Below are positions 10,063 to 21,499 of a stretch of DNA of 64,000 nt, one piece after another. The notes under the pieces were generated by a model. That model had not been told where the DNA came from. It searched no databases and saw nothing but the letters and a program-made list of their open reading frames with translations. The position numbers and the translations under genes are program-made. Origin of the DNA: Aphrophora alni (taxonomy: Eukaryota > Arthropoda > Insecta > Hemiptera > Aphrophoridae); NCBI GenBank assembly GCA_963513935.1, contig OY740768.1:16728590-16792589 (forward strand), written 5' to 3'. Positions within the stretch are counted from its first letter, which is position 1, and the number at the start of each line of letters is the position of its first letter.

Positions 10063-10550
10063 TTCTGAAAAATATACGTTTTTACGACTAAATTACTTGG
10101 TGAAAGGAAAATATTTACTGGTATGCCAGTAACCAAGATTTATTAACAATTCAGGAGTGCCAGTTTTTCATTTTACATCAGACTGCTATGGAATAAAAAC
10201 ATGACGTGGACTGGGTTTATATAAGATTCTTGAACTTCACATTGAACCATAAACTTTGCTGCAATCTCAAAATAGATTTTACCCCCTAACTTAAACGTGG
10301 TATGAAAAAGTCATACAATCGTTAAAAACATCTAAAAATGTATACACAAATATTTTTAATATAATCTTTAAGCAATAACTATTGTCTATATTTCTTTGTA
10401 TTTAACTAGATATCGCTTGTGTATCGATCTACATAAGTAATGACTAGAAAAATATTTGGACCTTGTCATATTTTGAAAAATTCTTGGAGCTTTATTTTTA
10501 AAATATAGTTTCTTACCTTGTCTCCTTCAAGTGACCTCTTTTTTGTGTTA

Positions 10551-10590
10551 GTGACGCGTTTCGGGACTTTTATCCCATCTTCAGACACAA
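10551..10590 (-). repeat. Hairpin-GAAACG motif, copy B (minus strand)
   Basis: On the minus strand this reads CTGAAGAT, then a hairpin with arms GGGA and TCCC, then GAAACGCGTCAC. The arrangement (CTGANGAT, hairpin, GAAACGCG) matches copy A at 905-1031, though the surrounding sequence does not align clearly. It lies inside the 37-bp direct-repeat bracket 10026-10708. Confidence 0.55.
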
Positions 10591-10671
10591 CATAAATATG
10601 TTACTCAACCGAGGTCGTCAAACACTAAAATTACTTACACAAAACACACATATGACATTAAAAGTACGTAT

Positions 10672-10708
10672 AATATACCGTTTATGGATTCAGAAGAATT
10701 TTATTTAA
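10672..10708. repeat. Direct repeat, right copy (37 bp)
   Basis: Right partner of 10026-10062, differing at two positions. Confidence 0.85.
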
Positions 10709-12711
10709 GTATTGGACACCATCTCAAACAGAAATTCTGATTCTTGAGTCAACGGTAAAATGTCCATAAATCGGTCATCCACTCGTTTTTATTTTTCTTG
10801 AGTATAGTACTTTCTTTTTTAGAGCAACTGCTCAATAAATTTATATTATATTATTAGTACTCTAACCGAAAATTTAGTACAGATATCTGCTGTATTGTGT
10901 GGTACTGAGCTTTTTCATTGATTCCATTTTCTTTTATTTTAAAAAAATCTGTTGATAACTTCTGTCGTATCCGTCAGATGTAAACTTCATCTATTGTCTA
11001 CTTTTTATGATTTTATCTCAAATTTTTAATAGTTTTACATTACAACGAATTGTGTAGTTTATTGAAATATAGAGAAATCTACAATCTGTAGAAAATAAAA
11101 GAAAAAGTTTGAAAAGACAAGCATCTCACCCAAGAGTTCATAGAGTTCATCAAAATCAACGCAACCAAAATTTGTTATTAAATTTTCGAAAAGGTTCTTA
11201 ACTAAAATAATACGAGCCAAGGAATTTGTCGCAGAAAATTTAACATCCCAAAAGTTATATTGATCAACTTTCTGTGACGTGTGAATTTGAATAGCATAAT
11301 ACAAGGTACAAAACCAAAGTTATAGCACAGACACAAACAAATTGTATAGTACAGTACTAAACCACTAACATACATGGAGGTCAGCGTCTCAGGTATATTA
11401 TTGAGGGACAAACCGTTTGCGACATTAATTTTCCAAAGAAGGAAAACATTAAATTCATTACAACATTATGTTTATTTTTTCCATCTTGTCTTTGTGTTAA
11501 ACACATTTTTGTTTGTTTGGAAAAACAATACGATTTATTTCAAAATAATTATTAGCCTACTTATATATATATACAATATTTAAGCAAAATTAAGTTCAAT
11601 ACATTTTTGTATTGATATTTTATTTTGCATTGAATCAATGTGAAAGTATATTGAATAAAACAATGCATATTGTTAACGAACAAATTTATAAGATTAGAGT
11701 ACAATAGCCTGAATAATGATTAAAATAAATTTTTAGGTGTTCAGATATCTCAGATATTGAATATATTTTTTAGAAAGTACCTCAGGAAAGTCTGTTATAA
11801 CATTGGTAGAAGTAATATTTTGAAAGCTTTATACACTTGCATCCGATATATATATATACATATATATATACGAATTTCACAATAGTTGTATAATTAGAGT
11901 CGTTAAGTTTTCTAAAATGGTAATGTATTTATATAACGATTTTTAAAACTTTATCTTTATTCCTGATTGCTAACATTTTCCTATAAAAAATAAATTCATG
12001 CATACTTCTTTAAAGTCTCTCTGTCTCTTGTTTTGAATATGTATAATTTACATATAGAAATGATACATATTTAATCATAGAAATATTTTAAAACAGATAT
12101 GTTTGTAGTTATCTTAACAAAATAAATAATTTCAAAATATCTACCAATTTTTATAGTTACCTAACTTTCAAAACAATGATAAAATTGCAAGTATTTAACT
12201 AATATTCATTGAACATTTTATAATTACAGATGTCGGTATGTTCAAAAATGTATAGCTATAGTTAGAATTGCAACAGTTTATAGCAATTTATATAATATAA
12301 CTTTAATAACAGAAATGCTTTATATTATATTTTGAAGTAATCACTTATAGACGAGACAAAGAGAAACCAAGATGTGTATGAAAATCGAATATCTTATGAG
12401 GTTATATATAATATTTACAAGCATGACACGTATAATATTGTATTAGGAGAAAATTACTCCATCCGTTGTATTATGTATGGTGTTTTACATTTACTACAAA
12501 TTTATCAACGTAGCTATGCATACTAATATGTGTAGTTACAATACACCTTCTTAGATAAAGTTTACCAAAGATACATCCACTCTTACATATCACATCTTTG
12601 AACGGCATATTAAAAATAAGTTTTATGTAACATAAAATATTGAAAACGTTACTCGACTGTTCGTTTACGAAAATAAAATTTTCTAATATAAATCTATTTT
12701 ATTTAATTGTC

Positions 12712-13030
12712 GAGTTCCGGGTGTGAATTCTGGGTAATCACACCCAGAATGAGTGCTCGACACTCTGAGTGTCATTCTGGGTTTTCGACTATGAGTGCTG
12801 ATTGTCAGCTAAGTGTAGATAAAGAAGTTTCAGCTGAGTGAATTACAGGAAATTAGTTGAAGCAGTGGTTGAGGACTGGGGTTGTTTGGGAAGATGTGTC
12901 ACTAGGGGATTAGCTCTGTGGAAACTAAGTAGGTAAGGAACGTACGTACGTCCTGGGGGAATCTGCCGTCAGAAAACGGTCAGGGTGACCGTGCTGCCGA
13001 GATCAGCCGACAGTTCACGGTTAGGTAAGT
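12712..13030 (+). other. GC-richer patch with alternative hairpins and two splice-donor-like sites
   Basis: About 320 nt with markedly higher GC and CpG than its surroundings. At its start, GGGTGTG (12719-12725) can pair with CACACCC (12739-12745), while ATTCTGGGT (12727-12735) can pair with ACCCAGAAT (12742-12750). The two stems overlap, so they are mutually exclusive. Near the end are AG|GTAAGG (intron start 12933) and AG|GTAAGT (intron start 13025), both good splice donors on the plus strand. No convincing open frame crosses the patch. It may be a 5' untranslated exon with its promoter, or a fragment of an unrecognised repeat. Confidence 0.4.
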
Positions 13031-16000
13031 GAGTCAGGAACAAAAAGAGTTTATTGATAGTAGCAGAGAGAGATAGAGAGTGTTACAAATGTGGTACTGA
13101 AACACACGTCATATTTTTAATTACATCGAAACATAACTAATAATTGTGAATTAGGAATTACCGTATTTATTTCTCTAATACTCATTCATGGAAAGTGACG
13201 TTTTAAAAATTGAGTTTGTAATTTGTAACAAAACTGCTTTATTTTAAAATCCCTCTACGTATTAAGTCAATAATATTAAAATTGAACATGTTTTTATAAT
13301 TACTAAAATATTACTCCTATTTGCCTAATATTGCTTTGCTTTAATAATGAGAAATAAATGTTTCAGAGTAAATATAACTAGAGTTCACTGTTTCTTTATT
13401 GCTTAGTATTTGCTCTTTAAAAGCTAATTTAAAATTCTAATATCTTTTTATCGTAGTTTGATTGAACTTTAAAAGTAAAACATATTAAATGATAGCTTCG
13501 TTTAGAAATTCTAGGAATGATTTAAAATTAATTAAGTTTCTTAAGAGACTATTGTGTATTTAGTGAAGCATAATTTTAACGCCGTTTAAATAAAATTTTA
13601 ATTATATTTTTTTGTAAACATTTTCTTTGATACAGACAATTACCTTTTAATCTCACTTTTTTTCACTTTACTATTTAAAGATAAATGAAAACAATAATCA
13701 TAAATTAATCCTAAAATAACATCGCAAAATGTTATAGTATGAACAGTTCTGTATCTAATACGATTATCGTCAATAAGTATTGATAAGCACAAACTTGCAT
13801 AACACTACAAATTGTCCAATATTGGACTACATATATAGAAATTTTATTGGATTTTGCAACACGTTCATAAACATTATCCATTCAATATCATTATCATAAT
13901 AAAATAATGAATGATCCGCTTTGACGACATGACGTTCAAGTTCAAACCATTCAGTTACAGTAATGACTAGTGTTTTTAGTTTGCTTCAGTTTTCTCTTAA
14001 TTTTCATCAATCATTGTCTCGCAAAACTTATTACAACAATTGGTTGAATATTTTACAATAAATAGGTAGGAAAGGGAAATGAACTTAGTGTTGGTTGTGA
14101 CTGAATTAATTTGTTAACGAACTCTTCTACTAATGATAGTCACAATTATTTTAAACTTATAAATACAATTACATTACGAACAAAAAACAACTTTCTTATT
14201 CGTTCACGAAATATGTGAAAACAGTAGTCTATTTTAAAAAGTTACAAGTAGAGATTGATTTGTACGCGTTTCAGAAAATTGTGGTCATCACAGTCAAGAA
14301 TAAAAGTCGAAGAAAACTTCATAAAGTAACAGTTGCTAATCGAACTTCGTGCTAAAATTTAAATTGTTAAAAAAAAAAAAAAAAAATTCTTTGCTCTTTT
14401 GAAAAAGTTTAGAAACTTGTAAACTGTAGCATCAGGAAGTATATTGAAAAGTTTTCATAAAATATTAAACTAATTATTTCATTTAGTTCGAAAGCCACTT
14501 TACTTGTGGAATCATTAACAAACCTTCTTTTAAGACGTTTGGAACAGTCTTATTTATGTTACAGTCTTCTATGTTCAAGTGTGGTGTTACAAATATTATT
14601 AGGCTAAAATGTTATGTACTAACTGTGAAGATGGCTTTGAATAGACGAAAAGGTCTTAGTATACTTAAGAAAATATCTTGTTATAGTCGTATAAAAAGAA
14701 CTTTAAAAGATATTATTTTTAAAGATTTACTTTCATAATAATCTTTGTTATTTTTCATCTTGTTTGTACATAAGCACTGTTATTGCTTCAATATGTACGT
14801 TTATTTTGTTTAGAGGTGTATATTGTTTAATTTCAGTTATAATTAAATGGTATAGGCCTTCGTAGCCGAAATTAAATTCTGAACTCAACGGAACAAACAC
14901 AACAACTTTCTACCCCGAAAATTACACTTTTTCCAAGGGTTACTTTTAATCCCAGACACGCCGAACCAATATTTGATATTACAATTTTACCTTACCGCTA
15001 TGGATAAATCTCCTACAAGATCCCACCTAGAAAATTATTTACTTTGGAGATTAAATAACGATTCTTCCAATTTGTAATAATTTCCTCCAATGTAATATTA
15101 CCCATTTGGACACAATATCAAAATTTAAAATTATTATTTGATCTAATTCTTTTGAAATTAACGATGTATGGATTTGATTTTAGATTACCTTATTTGGGAG
15201 ATTAAATATAAACAGTTGTTAATTAATAATTTTTCATTAGGTCCCACACTTGACCAGTAATAAAAAAAACTTTCTGAAAGTACTTTCGTTCTGAAATCAA
15301 TCGTTCATTAGTTATTTGTGAAAATAATCATAAAAAGGAGAGAAGAACGTACTTAATGTTGATTTAAGATTGAGATAAATATCATAAAGCCAAAGTTTTT
15401 TTTTATATAATTGGAATAGAAATAACTTTTTGTTTGATTCGAAAATTAAACAAACATATATCTTTTACAATAAATTACATATTGAGAGAAAATATATTCT
15501 GTTTTTAAAAAGAAACTATTCCAGTTTGTTGGAAATATTGCACGTTAAGGATTTAAGAGCATTTAATAAAAATATGAAAAGTAACAGAGAGATATTTCCC
15601 TAACTTCCAAAAAAATATCTTTATGCCTGTTATCCAAATTTGTTCAATACTAAAAAAATGGGGAAAAATAATATAAAAACAATACAAAAAATAAAATAAT
15701 AAATAAATAAGGATTGTTTGACAAACAAGGTATTTATAACCATTCCTATATAAAAATACTGTGAAATTTGGACTGCATGCAGACTATTGATGAATCTCTG
15801 ATAAAATATTAAACGTTTTCTCATCCTCCAAATGTATTACTTCGAAAAGTGGTTCCATTTTCTCAAGATTAAGTAAGGTCTCTCCATAAAAAATGAACGC
15901 TTGTCCAATCAAATAATATCGTGTTATTTTTTAGCAACACAAATTGTAGAAAGATTTTATTATTGAGAACTCTTCAGGAATTTTAATCAGTAATAAATAC

Positions 16001-17025
16001 ATATATTTTTTAATTTATCTTCAATTTATGTCATATTTTCACCAATATAGGTAAAAATTTACTGACCTGCATATTTCATTGCTAATAATATCTAAAATTC
16101 TAAACTATCTTCATTCAATGCTGTGAAAAACAAGTAAATAGATTTTGTGTTTATATTTGATTTGTTATCGTGTATTTTTGTTAACTTTGTTGTAATACTA
16201 AAGGGGCGGTAATATTACGAAGTACCTTTAAATTACTCTCAGTACTAATTTACTTGCATATGTATGTCAATGAAAAACAGCCTACCTGTATGCTTTCTTC
16301 AATATTTAGTTAAGTAATTCCAAAAGAAATAAACATACACTATAATACTATTCTTATACTTATTATCCTTCTTAGATGTAATTATTAATACACTGGAATC
16401 CCTAAGTGTGTATATTTTATATGTAGTTGAATTTAAACATAGAGTGAAATTTAAGGAACACTCGTAATTTTTGTTACATACATGTTTATAAGTTTTTTAA
16501 TTGTTTTAAAATTACAGTTTTATTCAGATACGCTTTGAAAAATTCAAATAGCAAATTAAATGATTACTGGATAAATGTTTTCCTTTTGCAGACATTAGTT
16601 CTTACTCAGATATTTTCAATTCAAGTTATGACCGTTATTCCAGTAAATAAGAAAAATTCGAAACTAAATATAAATATAATATGAAATAAGAATGAATGCA
16701 ACTACTCAGATTCTATTAAACGCAGTCTACGGTCACTGTATTTAATACTGCTACAATATTTGAATTATTCAGATAATTTGCATGTTTGTATCAACTTATA
16801 TATGGTGAGATAAAAAAATGCTTTCAATCCTTATAAACTAACCAAATATTTTTAACCATTCACAAGGAATTATTGGTTGTTGCAACCGTTATCAGCAATC
16901 TGTTTTTTTATGTTATTCAATGATAATTTGGTATTACCATTATTCTTTTCTTACTTTAAATAGACTTAAATTCAAAATGGATACGTGATAACTTTAAAAA
17001 ATGCACAGCTCGTTCTGATTTACAG
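13031..17025. other. AT-rich non-coding block
   Basis: I see no gene. An 18-nt A run lies at 14369-14386 without a recognisable element in front of it. Open frames at 14556-14738 and 15630-15824 are short, AT-driven and without family features. Confidence 0.6.
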
Positions 17026-17074
17026 TAACATGGCAATAGGAACTAGCCAAAGCTCAAGCTACACTAGCAGCAAG
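17026..17074 (+). other. Candidate 49-nt exon with canonical splice signals
   Basis: A pyrimidine-biased stretch ending TTTACAG is followed by 49 nt and then GTATGT, a strong donor. The middle frame is open and reads N then MAIGTSQSSSYTSSK, ending in phase with AAG at the donor. The same piece could instead be a first coding exon using the ATG at 17030 (context TAACATGG). Base composition is higher in GC than its neighbours. No family is recognisable from so few residues; short signal matches like this also arise by chance in 64 kb. Confidence 0.3.
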
Positions 17075-17658
17075 GTATGTGGCTCACCTTTACTAGCCGT
17101 ATCATATTTGAAAGAATCTGAGAAATGACTGATACATCGCTTATCACTAACCAGAACTTTTTTGTAATTTTTTTTGAAAAATATGCTGCTAATTATCAAT
17201 ATGATGTTTACTTATTACATTTTGTAGCAATGAAACTGTTTATTTTAAAGTTGTATTTACTAGTAATGTAAACGTAGGTTGATTGGTATTATTAGTTAAT
17301 TAATTATCAATCATTTAATTGACTAGGTTCAAAGTTCGCGTCATTTAATTTACAGTGCTTAGTTTATGTAACTAAAGTACATAAACAATAAACATTTGTT
17401 TAATGTTTAGCTAAACCAGGGCTGAGTTTGTTCGCATTTGACATACAATGTTGACAGATTGTCATGCAGTTCTTATTGACTACTTCTGGTTTAAAAATAT
17501 GTGATAACTATTTTAAAGTCCTTATTATTATCCTTAACTACCAATAATATCACTGAATTATTTCAATATGTCCTAATTTCAGGTTAATTTTACAATACTT
17601 TTTGACAAGCTAAAATGTCTTAACTATAAGTGGTACAGTTTAGTTATTGTAGCCCTAC
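17075..17658. other. AT-rich non-coding interval
   Basis: Nothing recognisable; if the preceding candidate exon is real, this would be intron. Confidence 0.5.
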
Positions 17659-17787
17659 ATTACAGAAGATGGCGACCTTGCCGTTGAAACGTGTTTAAAT
17701 CAATAAACGTACTATTTGTCAGAATTTGTGTTCAATTTTTATTCTTTTAATTACACCATCTGCCATGCTCAATATTTATTTACAATC
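17659..17787 (+). repeat. Dispersed repeat, copy C (related to 905-1031)
   Basis: Shares GATGGCGAC, GTTGAAACG, a TAAACGTA block, TTGTGTTC, ATTTTT and GCTCAATATTTATTTA with copy A in the same order and spacing. The hairpin here is GGC/GCC, and the upstream box reads CAGAAGA instead of CTGAGGA, so the hammerhead-like core is not conserved. This weakens a ribozyme reading for this copy but confirms a common origin. Confidence 0.7.
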
Positions 17788-18194
17788 ATAACAGTTTCCG
17801 CTTTGCAGAACATTTATAACCTTCACTCCTATACCAGCAATCAGGAAAACATGACAATATTATAAAGACTAGACAAAGGACACAAAATGGATGTAATAGA
17901 TTCATTCATAATTTACATACCGGTACATTACAGAAATAATCCATACAATTCAATAAATGAAATTTTTTAATTTCTCTTGTCAATTGCCTTTCTGAGATGT
18001 TAAATGAACAAACAAATTCAAATAGTACAAAATTGATAAGTACCAATAAGTATCAACTCTTATTTAAATCAGTTAGTCAGCACCACACCTGACTAATTTA
18101 TTATAAAAGTAAACGCGAACAATAAACGTTCAAGATATATTTCTTATATAAGTTTAAGTGTTGTGATGTGTGACATGCGATATTTTTATCACAG

Positions 18195-18275
18195 TTGACT
18201 AGCTTTATGATGCTGTCTTTGTGCAGCAAAACATGTACCTACGTGTCAATAAAACACACAAAAGACTACAGTTGA
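18195..18275 (+). repeat. Hairpin motif, copy D (GCTG/CAGC followed by AAAACATGTAC)
   Basis: A short stem GCTG (18212-18215) and CAGC (18224-18227) is followed by AAAACATGTACC, TACGTGTCAATAAAACAC and an A-rich stretch. Layout, not sequence, is shared with the other hairpin-GAAAC modules: preceding TGATG, hairpin, AAAC, then an AATAAA-like block. The GAAATGTACATC in the inverted repeat at 60047-60402 is the closest match. Confidence 0.4.
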
Positions 18276-18915
18276 CTATACAAAAGAATTTATTAAAATA
18301 TATGTAGTTCTCAGATTAAACAACGAATGTAATGAATAAATATAAATACACTGTGTTATTACATGTTAAAAGCAAGATACATAAAATATACTTTAACATA
18401 TGACTTATTTTTTAGTTTTCTTACTCAGTAAGACTACTAAGTAAGACCGTGTCTGCCCGTGTCTGCCCTTTGAATCTACACGGAAAATATAATACTTTCA
18501 ATATATGCTCAAGTTAAAATACAAAATATTTTCTACTACTAATAAAACATCATTTCAATTGAACTCAAAAACATAACTCTGTCTCCGTAAGGTATAGTTT
18601 AGTTTATAAATATTTATTTGGATAATTTTAAATAATTACAAAAAACTTCCAAACCTATATTTGAACAATTTAATAGAATATAGGCTTATGAACCTAAATG
18701 TTTATAGTTCGATTCCCGGTTTGATTAAATTTTGAAACTAGTTTGATTTACTTACTTTATACGAAAGGTTAGACATTTTTAGGGACACACCCGTTTCAAA
18801 CCACAAATTAGTTAAACATTTTTTTAGCCTTTCTTTTTTAGCGCTTTTAGCCTTTCTCTTACATTTTTGGCACGAATTTTCTGAAAATGGGTAAAAGTAT
18901 CAATTTTCATGGTGC

Positions 18916-18949
<34 letters not shown>

Positions 18950-20326
18950 GACTACTTGGGAATAAATCGTTGAAGGCGGAGGCAAGAAAATGACATTGGT
19001 ATAATATTAAAATAAAAATTATCGGAAGATTTTAAAGAAACTCTTCTTTTTCTGTTTCACTTACTATTAGTTTGATATTATACTTACTTTACTTTATTTT
19101 TTGGTATGTTTGTTTAATATACTTTTACTAAGAAGAGTTTATACTCGTATTATACAATTCACATTTACATTCTCTCTAACTTTACAACACGCGTTTATAG
19201 AATACCCTAAAACTGGCAGAGAAACTTTAACAAGTTGTTTTATGGTAAAATATATAAGGTTACCATGTCAACTCTTTTCTTATATAGAGGGATATGGATT
19301 GTGTACGTTTTTATTTTGAGACTGAAATTAAAAACTAAAACTTAGATGAAGAATAAATTCTTGTTTACTTTTGTGTGTGTTTAAATATATCTATACACAA
19401 TTTAGACGATACAAAGTATATAAAAAAATTATTTATCTGATTATAAACAAATCTTGTTGATTCCAATATGAGTTTTTTATACGAGTCAAATGTATTGTTA
19501 GAAATTCATCTAACAATGTGGCTATTTTTATACAGCTTTATAATTTGCAAATTCTTTAAATTAAATATGTTAGATAGATTTTACAGATAATTTTACCAAA
19601 ACATATTGAATTTCAGCTTCTTGCAACTAACCGTTTTACAAATTATGACTCAAAAATTCAGTTTATATTAATTTAAAAAGAAGAATGTTGATATATTTCT
19701 ATATAACAAAAGTCCCAATAATTAGTTTTACTAAACAGAAAACAAAAATGTTGTTTTAATATATTTCATTTTACTTCTGAAGTCAAAACAAAAGGAAAAC
19801 ATAATATTTTGTCTTAATCAACTCCGTATATTATTTTTAGATTTTTGATTTTTTTCGTGTGGACAAAAATTATTCTTGGACTTTATAAACTTGTTTGTAT
19901 ATATATTTTTTGCACTCTTAAAAAATTGAAATGTATTTTTGTCTTCTTCCTGTATATTGATGATCGAAGAAACAGATTATTTTTCTCTACAAACTAACAA
20001 CTTTGTTATGTGAGAGCACAAAATGCCACATTTCGGTATACAGGAGACAAATCCTCGTGAAAAATAACAAAATAAGTAAAAATATATTAGGCCAATCTCA
20101 TCTAAAATTTATTGTTTGAATAAGAAAAATGCAAAATGAAATAATTTATGATTTTTGAAATATTATATTAGTAGTTAATTTTTTATTACTACCTAAATAG
20201 CTAAACAAAATTTATGTGTGAAAGGCAGAAACTGTTCACCATTGTTTAAAACAAGTTTCAAGTCGTAAAGGTTTCTCATAATTTCATTTTTTTTATTGCC
20301 TATTTTTAATAAATTTAATTCACAGA
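18276..20326. other. AT-rich non-coding block with an AAT microsatellite
   Basis: No gene is supported. The only clear landmark is the AAT repeat at 18916-18949. The open frame at 19101-19319 is AT-driven and unlike any family I know. Confidence 0.55.
18916..18949. repeat. AAT trinucleotide microsatellite
   Basis: About eleven perfect AAT units. Confidence 0.95.
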
Positions 20327-20385
20327 GGGAGGCTCACTGTAATGAGTACGAGACTGGCAATCCCGATTGAACCTAGCTGGCTCTA
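20327..20385 (+). mobile_element. Orphan fragment related to the Jockey 5' end
   Basis: GAGGCTCAC, TGAGTACG, GACT, GGCAATCCC and CTAGCTGG here line up in order with the first ~50 nt of the full element at 4809-4860. Small indels keep the CTCA/TGAG hairpin possible. Homology fades after about 45 nt and no ORF1 follows. Isolated 5' ends are unusual because target-primed insertion normally loses the 5' end, so this is an internally deleted element, a divergent subfamily, or a shared promoter module. Confidence 0.7.
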
Positions 20386-20414
20386 CATTTTGTTTTTACG
20401 TATTCTTAGGTTAT

Positions 20415-20480
20415 ACTTCAGGTCACTCTGGACCAACTATTTGTTCTTTTCCGACCTTGAGGGTTAGAGTTCTTTATTTT
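20415..20480 (+). repeat. tRNA-like dispersed sequence, copy 1
   Basis: CAGGTCACTCTGGACCAA, TTTTCCGACC, TTGAGGG and TAGAGTTC appear in the same order as in 33178-33245. The block TCCGACC...GAGG...AGAGTTC resembles the anticodon-arm to T-arm part of a tRNA, as in tRNA-derived SINEs. No A box or intact tRNA fold is present, so this is a tentative SINE relic. Confidence 0.3.
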
Positions 20481-21021
20481 ATCTTTTCTTAACACAATGT
20501 TTGTTTACGAACTCTCCCTCAATTAGCGTTTTATGACTATAGTCCAGTAACTGTGACTAAGGATTTCTAATATATATTTTTCAATGCATGACTTTTTTAC
20601 TCTAAACAATAAAATAAACAAAAATGTACATATAGGAAAACGTTAACACTTCAAAATTGCATACCAAAAGTTGAATTTTATGATATTTTCTGAAACTAGA
20701 ATAAAATCTCTGAAGTACCTTCACAAAGTACTCAAAAACGAGGTTAGAGGGAGGAAAAGTGATTAAAATGTCCAATTTTACTGTGAATGCAGAGTAAAAC
20801 TAATAAAATGTAAACAAATCCATTTTACTTCTACGCTTTTGTTTTTATCGAACATCTTATTATGTTTAGTTTGGCTTTTATATTAATGTTACTAAACTCG
20901 ATTCCCTTTGTTTTAGAACATCTTAGAACATCTATTGTTTTATTTAAAAAATTGCTATATAAATCTAGCCCCTCATCAGGGTTTAGCGAATTTATTATTT
21001 AGCTGCCATTTCATTAGCGTT
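20481..21021. other. AT-rich non-coding interval
   Basis: No gene or recognisable element is visible. A short duplication (TTAGAACATCT twice near 20920-20936) is the only pattern. Confidence 0.5.
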
Positions 21022-21499
21022 TACATTATGCGCTGCCATTTCTGACTGGATTAAAAAAAAAAAAAAAATTCTAAAATGAAGTGGTAAGTCAAATAATGCT
21101 AGTTACAAAAGTCAGTGAAAACATTAGTTAGTAGAGTAAAACGCCGCCTCCCGCATCTGAATTCGACGATCCAGTCAGAAATGGCAGCGCATAATGTACT
21201 TCACAATGTGTACCTAAAACAACCCGCCATTTCTGATTCGATACATCTTTTGAGATGCGGTTTGCGGCATTCAACTCTACTAACTGAGCTCTTTGAAATG
21301 AGATATCACTCGACCCGTGCTTACGTTTAAGATTCCTATGACTTCCTCTGTGGGCCGTCCCCCCCATGGTTGCCATGTCATGGCAATAGCAAGGAAAAAT
21401 AGTTTACATTGCCATATGACACTGTGCAAAGTTTATAGATGTTTTCTGCTATGGTTTGTAAAATATTAAGCCGTACCCAGACTTTTCAAACACCTTGTA
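21022..21499 (-). mobile_element. Foldback / mariner-like non-autonomous element relic
   Basis: Three copies of one arm are present. 21022-21051 is an exact 30-bp inverted copy of 21169-21198. In addition, 21122-21190 and 21225-21290 form an imperfect inverted repeat sharing GTTAGTAGAGT, GCCGC, CCGCATCT and CAGAAATGGC. A 16-nt A run lies at 21053-21068. On the minus strand the far end begins ACAAGGTGTTTGAAAAGTC and GGGTACGG (about 21472-21499), preceded by TA, like terminal repeats of Tc1/mariner-type (IS630-like) transposons. A matching left terminal repeat was not found. The open frames on both strands are products of the palindrome rather than an identifiable protein. Most likely a rearranged non-autonomous DNA element. 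Confidence 0.6.

Larger units (their letters stand above)
9753..12711. other. AT-rich non-coding block right of the Jockey element
   Basis: No gene is supported. The block contains a 37-bp direct repeat pair (10026-10062 and 10672-10708), a minus-strand hairpin-GAAACG motif between them (10551-10590), and a short TA-rich run near 11849-11873. The small open frames at 11059-11583 are AT-rich and show no family features. Confidence 0.6.

Noticed and set aside
18700..18730. Possible tRNA B box (AGTTCGATTCC)
   Set aside because: No A box, acceptor stem or cloverleaf can be formed from the surrounding sequence.
21115..21376. Opposing open frames of 71 and 82 codons
   Set aside because: Explained by the palindromic structure of the foldback element; no protein family recognised.
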